Assembly: GCA_018223415.1 (NCBI GenBank)
Contig: JAGTTQ010000001.1
Span: forward strand, 1,957,865 to 2,021,864
DNA: 64,000 nt
Reading direction: 5' to 3'
From: Eubacteriaceae bacterium Marseille-Q4139
Lineage (GTDB): Bacteria; Bacillota; Clostridia; Lachnospirales; Lachnospiraceae
The position numbers and the translations under genes were made by a program. A model generated the notes under the pieces. The model was given only the letters and a program-made list of their open reading frames with translations. It had not been told where the DNA came from and did not search any database. Positions 61,645 to 64,000 of the stretch are shown here, one piece after another (the stretch's first letter is position 1; every line of letters begins with the position of its first letter).

Positions 61645-62415
61645 ATGATAGCAGAAATTTATGCATATAGAGAAATGATTTTCAGTCTTGTACGCAGAGA
61701 TTTGAAGGGACGTTATAAGGGGTCCATTTTGGGGTTTTTCTGGACCTTTTTAAATCCACTTCTCCAGTTGATTGTATATACAGTAGTGTTTTCTGTAATT
61801 TTAAGAAGCGATATTGAAGAATATTATCTTTTCTTATTTGTGGCATTGGTGCCATGGATATTCTTTAGCACAAGTGTTTCTGGTGGTGCTGGATGCATTT
61901 TAGCGCAGCAGAATATGATAAAAAAAATATATTTTCCGCGTGAGGTTATACCAATTTCTTTTGTAACCAGTCAATTTGTTAATATGCTTTTGAGCCTCCT
62001 GGTTGTTCTGGCAGTGATCTTTCTATCGGGCCATGGAATAAACTGGGGAGCGATTTTATATTTGCCTGTTATTATGCTGGTGGAATATGTTCTGGCTTTA
62101 GGCGTGGCAATGATAACGTCTGCTGTGACAGTCTATATAAGAGATTTGGAATACCTTCTCGGGATTATAACTATGGCATGGCAGTTTTTAACGCCGATCA
62201 TGTATTCTATGGAGATTGTTCCGGAAAGCGTTCTCCCAATATTTAATCTGAATCCAATGACACCAATTATTATTGCATATAGAGATATTCTTTATGGGAA
62301 AAAGCCTCCGGAAATTAGTACACTCATGCATGCCACATTATTAGGTATTCTTCTTTTGTGCGTGGGCTGTTTGGTTTTTAAGGAATTGAAACGACATTTT
62401 GCGGAGGAATTATGA
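61645..62415 (+). CDS. wzm: Wzm-like ABC export permease, second system
   Basis: 256 residues from the ATG at 61645 (AGGAAG 8 nt before; a GTG at 61639 is less well spaced). LVRRDLKGRYKGSILGFFWTFLNP and LNPMTPIIIAYRDILYG are typical. Clearly different from the arm permease, so the two operons export different polymers. Confidence 0.88.
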   Translation: MIAEIYAYREMIFSLVRRDLKGRYKGSILGFFWTFLNPLLQLIVYTVVFSVILRSDIEEYYLFLFVALVPWIFFSTSVSGGAGCILAQQNMIKKIYFPREVIPISFVTSQFVNMLLSLLVVLAVIFLSGHGINWGAILYLPVIMLVEYVLALGVAMITSAVTVYIRDLEYLLGIITMAWQFLTPIMYSMEIVPESVLPIFNLNPMTPIIIAYRDILYGKKPPEISTLMHATLLGILLLCVGCLVFKELKRHFAEEL

Positions 62416-63719
62416 TGCAGTCTGATATTGCCGTTGGAGTTGATCATGTTACAAAGACTTTTAAGGTCTATTTAGACAAAGGAAGCACATTAAAGGAGAA
62501 GATTCTCTTCAAGAATAGAAGAAAATATAGTCATCGAGTGGTTTTGGACGACATTAGTTTTGAAATCCGCAAAGGCGAAGCTGTTGGATTAATTGGAGAG
62601 AATGGGTGCGGAAAAAGTACTACGTTGAAGCTGCTGACGCGCATAATGTATCCGGACACTGGAACGATCACGATGAATGGACGGGTCTCAAGTTTGATTG
62701 AATTAGGCGCGGGATTTCATCCGGATATGAGTGGCCGGCAGAATATATATATTAACGCATCAATTTTCGGACTAACCAAAAAGGAAATAGATGCTCGTTT
62801 AGATGATATTATTGCATTCTCGGAATTGGAAGAATTTATAGATAATCCTGTGCGAACCTATTCTTCTGGTATGTACATGCGCTTAGCATTCTCGGTGGCG
62901 ATTAATGTTGATGCAGATATTCTTTTGATTGATGAAATTTTAGCAGTAGGTGACGCTAATTTTCAGGCAAAGTGTTTTGATAAATTGCGTGAATTAAAAG
63001 CATCTGGGATGACGATAGTTCTTGTAACGCATGATACTGGGACAATCGAGAGGTTCTGTAATCGAGCAATATGGATTTTGGATGGCAGAATAGCAAGTGA
63101 AGGTGCGGCACCTAGGGTTGTTGATTCATATCTAAAATATATGAATCAACAAAAATTAGAAAAATTGGGAGAGAAAAATAAGTCGAGTGTTGAAACGGGT
63201 AATGAAGTTTTAGCCGATCAGTCCATAATTGTAGAAACGAATGTAAAGGAACAGCTGGAAGAACAAGAGCAAGTTGATATGATAGACTTTTCGGCCAATC
63301 ATTTTGGACTTAACTATATTATTATCGAAAAAGCTCAGATTCGAAATGATAAATCCGAAATAACCACAGTATTACCATCAGGTATGCCGTGTAGCTTTGA
63401 GATTTATTATAAAGTAAACAAAGCTTTAGAAGAGTATGTTTTTGGAATAGGAATTTTTGATTTAGATGGTAGGTGTATTGTTGGAAACAATACGCAATTG
63501 GATCGTTTACACATTCCTCATACTAAGATGAATGGAAAAGTTTGTTTTCACATAGATAAACTGCCATTATTATCTGGTAAATATGTATTAAATGTTGCTA
63601 TCGTCAATCAAGACGGAGCGCCAATGGATTATTATCGAGATTATTGCCATTTCGATGTTGTGTCTGATGACCGCAGTGTTGGTGTCGTGCATTTGGATCA
63701 TTCGTGGGAGGTTCAGTAA
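62412..63719 (+). CDS. wzt: Wzt-like ABC ATPase with C-terminal glycan-binding domain, second system
   Basis: 435 residues. Walker A GENGCGKST, IELGAGFHPDMSGRQN, YSSGMYMRLAFS, ILLIDEILAVGD, then an acidic linker and a C-terminal beta domain (about 285-432). Overlaps the permease stop by 4 bp. Confidence 0.88.
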   Translation: MMQSDIAVGVDHVTKTFKVYLDKGSTLKEKILFKNRRKYSHRVVLDDISFEIRKGEAVGLIGENGCGKSTTLKLLTRIMYPDTGTITMNGRVSSLIELGAGFHPDMSGRQNIYINASIFGLTKKEIDARLDDIIAFSELEEFIDNPVRTYSSGMYMRLAFSVAINVDADILLIDEILAVGDANFQAKCFDKLRELKASGMTIVLVTHDTGTIERFCNRAIWILDGRIASEGAAPRVVDSYLKYMNQQKLEKLGEKNKSSVETGNEVLADQSIIVETNVKEQLEEQEQVDMIDFSANHFGLNYIIIEKAQIRNDKSEITTVLPSGMPCSFEIYYKVNKALEEYVFGIGIFDLDGRCIVGNNTQLDRLHIPHTKMNGKVCFHIDKLPLLSGKYVLNVAIVNQDGAPMDYYRDYCHFDVVSDDRSVGVVHLDHSWEVQ

Positions 63720-63724
63720 TAAAT

Positions 63725-64000
63725 ATGGATAAAAGCCAGATTATATATGATAAATTGCTTGCTTATATGCAAACAGATAAAACACTAGAAGAACAGGGGA
63801 GCATAACAGAACAAGAAACATCTCCAAGCCATATTGACGGCTATCTTGGCGAAGTGTGTCAAAATATTGCTATTATGGAGAGAACCCGAAGTAATTATGC
63901 TTATCGAGAACTCCGGTCAAACCGTATCTTGGCTCCGGTCATTTTATTTATAAAGAAGTGCATGCGTAAATGTCTGAAGTGGTATATTGAGCCGATTTGC
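63725..64000 (+). CDS. N-terminal part of the next operon gene (cut by window end)
   Basis: Open frame of 92 codons from the ATG at 63725 to the window end (MDKSQIIYDKLLAYMQ, RELRSNRILAPVILFIKK, KWYIEPIC). The amphipathic stretch and KWYIEPIC motif recall N-termini of glycan-modifying transferases located after wzt genes, but the product cannot be assigned from this fragment. Confidence 0.6.
   Translation, partial: MDKSQIIYDKLLAYMQTDKTLEEQGSITEQETSPSHIDGYLGEVCQNIAIMERTRSNYAYRELRSNRILAPVILFIKKCMRKCLKWYIEPIC

Overview
The window looks like part of a low-GC Gram-positive gut clostridium, most likely Lachnospiraceae (Clostridium cluster XIVa). The grounds are sigma-A promoters, AGGAGG-type ribosome sites, a Spo0A-type DNA-binding domain, secreted aromatic-repeat wall-binding proteins, and a D-mannose/D-rhamnose surface-glycan pathway. 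The species cannot be fixed from sequence alone. Almost everything here builds, exports or varies the cell surface. No tRNA, rRNA, CRISPR array or intact transposase was seen.

1-13.3 kb: six paralogous secreted wall-binding proteins, five on the + strand and one facing them on the - strand. All six share a nearly identical 169-bp block (the -10 hexamer, leader, ribosome site and signal peptide). Only copy 1 has a -35 hexamer (TTGATA) at the right distance, and it lies just outside the shared block. This resembles one expression site with silent copies. Between copies sit compact type I toxin-antitoxin modules too short for ordinary ORF calling: 38-codon hydrophobic holin-like/TxpA-like toxins on the - strand, each with a convergent antisense RNA driven by a TATAAT promoter. 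Three are intact and one is broken. A stand-alone Spo0A C-terminal domain gene with tandem 0A-like boxes lies between copies 5 and 6.

13.7-22.0 kb: a G+C-richer operon for an O-antigen-ligase/polymerase-like protein, a priming sugar-phosphate transferase, an HddC-GmhB fusion and HddA (GDP-heptose pathway). It ends at a strong terminator against an oppositely oriented TPR/SEC-C protein and a BrxD-like ATPase, next to a scar of two truncated genes.

22.1-55.8 kb: a giant inverted repeat. Two 5,454-bp arms (22065-27518 and 50366-55819) appear identical apart from two noticed mismatches. Each carries a GT2, a surface-glycan-associated protein, an ABC exporter (Wzm/Wzt) and the N-terminal 298 codons of a methyltransferase. 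At the inner edge of each arm the methyltransferase runs into a different coiled-coil tail made of 25-residue repeats, followed by diverged GT2-HAD proteins. Between the arms lie a sulfatase-like protein, a YidC-TagF fusion, a nucleotidyltransferase-aminotransferase fusion, an octopine-dehydrogenase-like enzyme, a DUF1015 protein, an MNT/HEPN pair with an AlbA/Schlafen-like regulator, and a GtrB/GtrII-like pair.

55.8-64 kb: a 317-bp segment bounded by perfect 24-bp inverted repeats holds rightward promoters. It sits between the leftward arm operon and a rightward operon for two GT4 enzymes, ManC, Gmd, Rmd and a second Wzm/Wzt. This is a strong candidate for a promoter flip choosing between two export-type surface glycans. 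Inversion across the 5.4-kb arms would additionally change which coiled-coil 'ruler' and glycosyltransferase set lies behind the switch.
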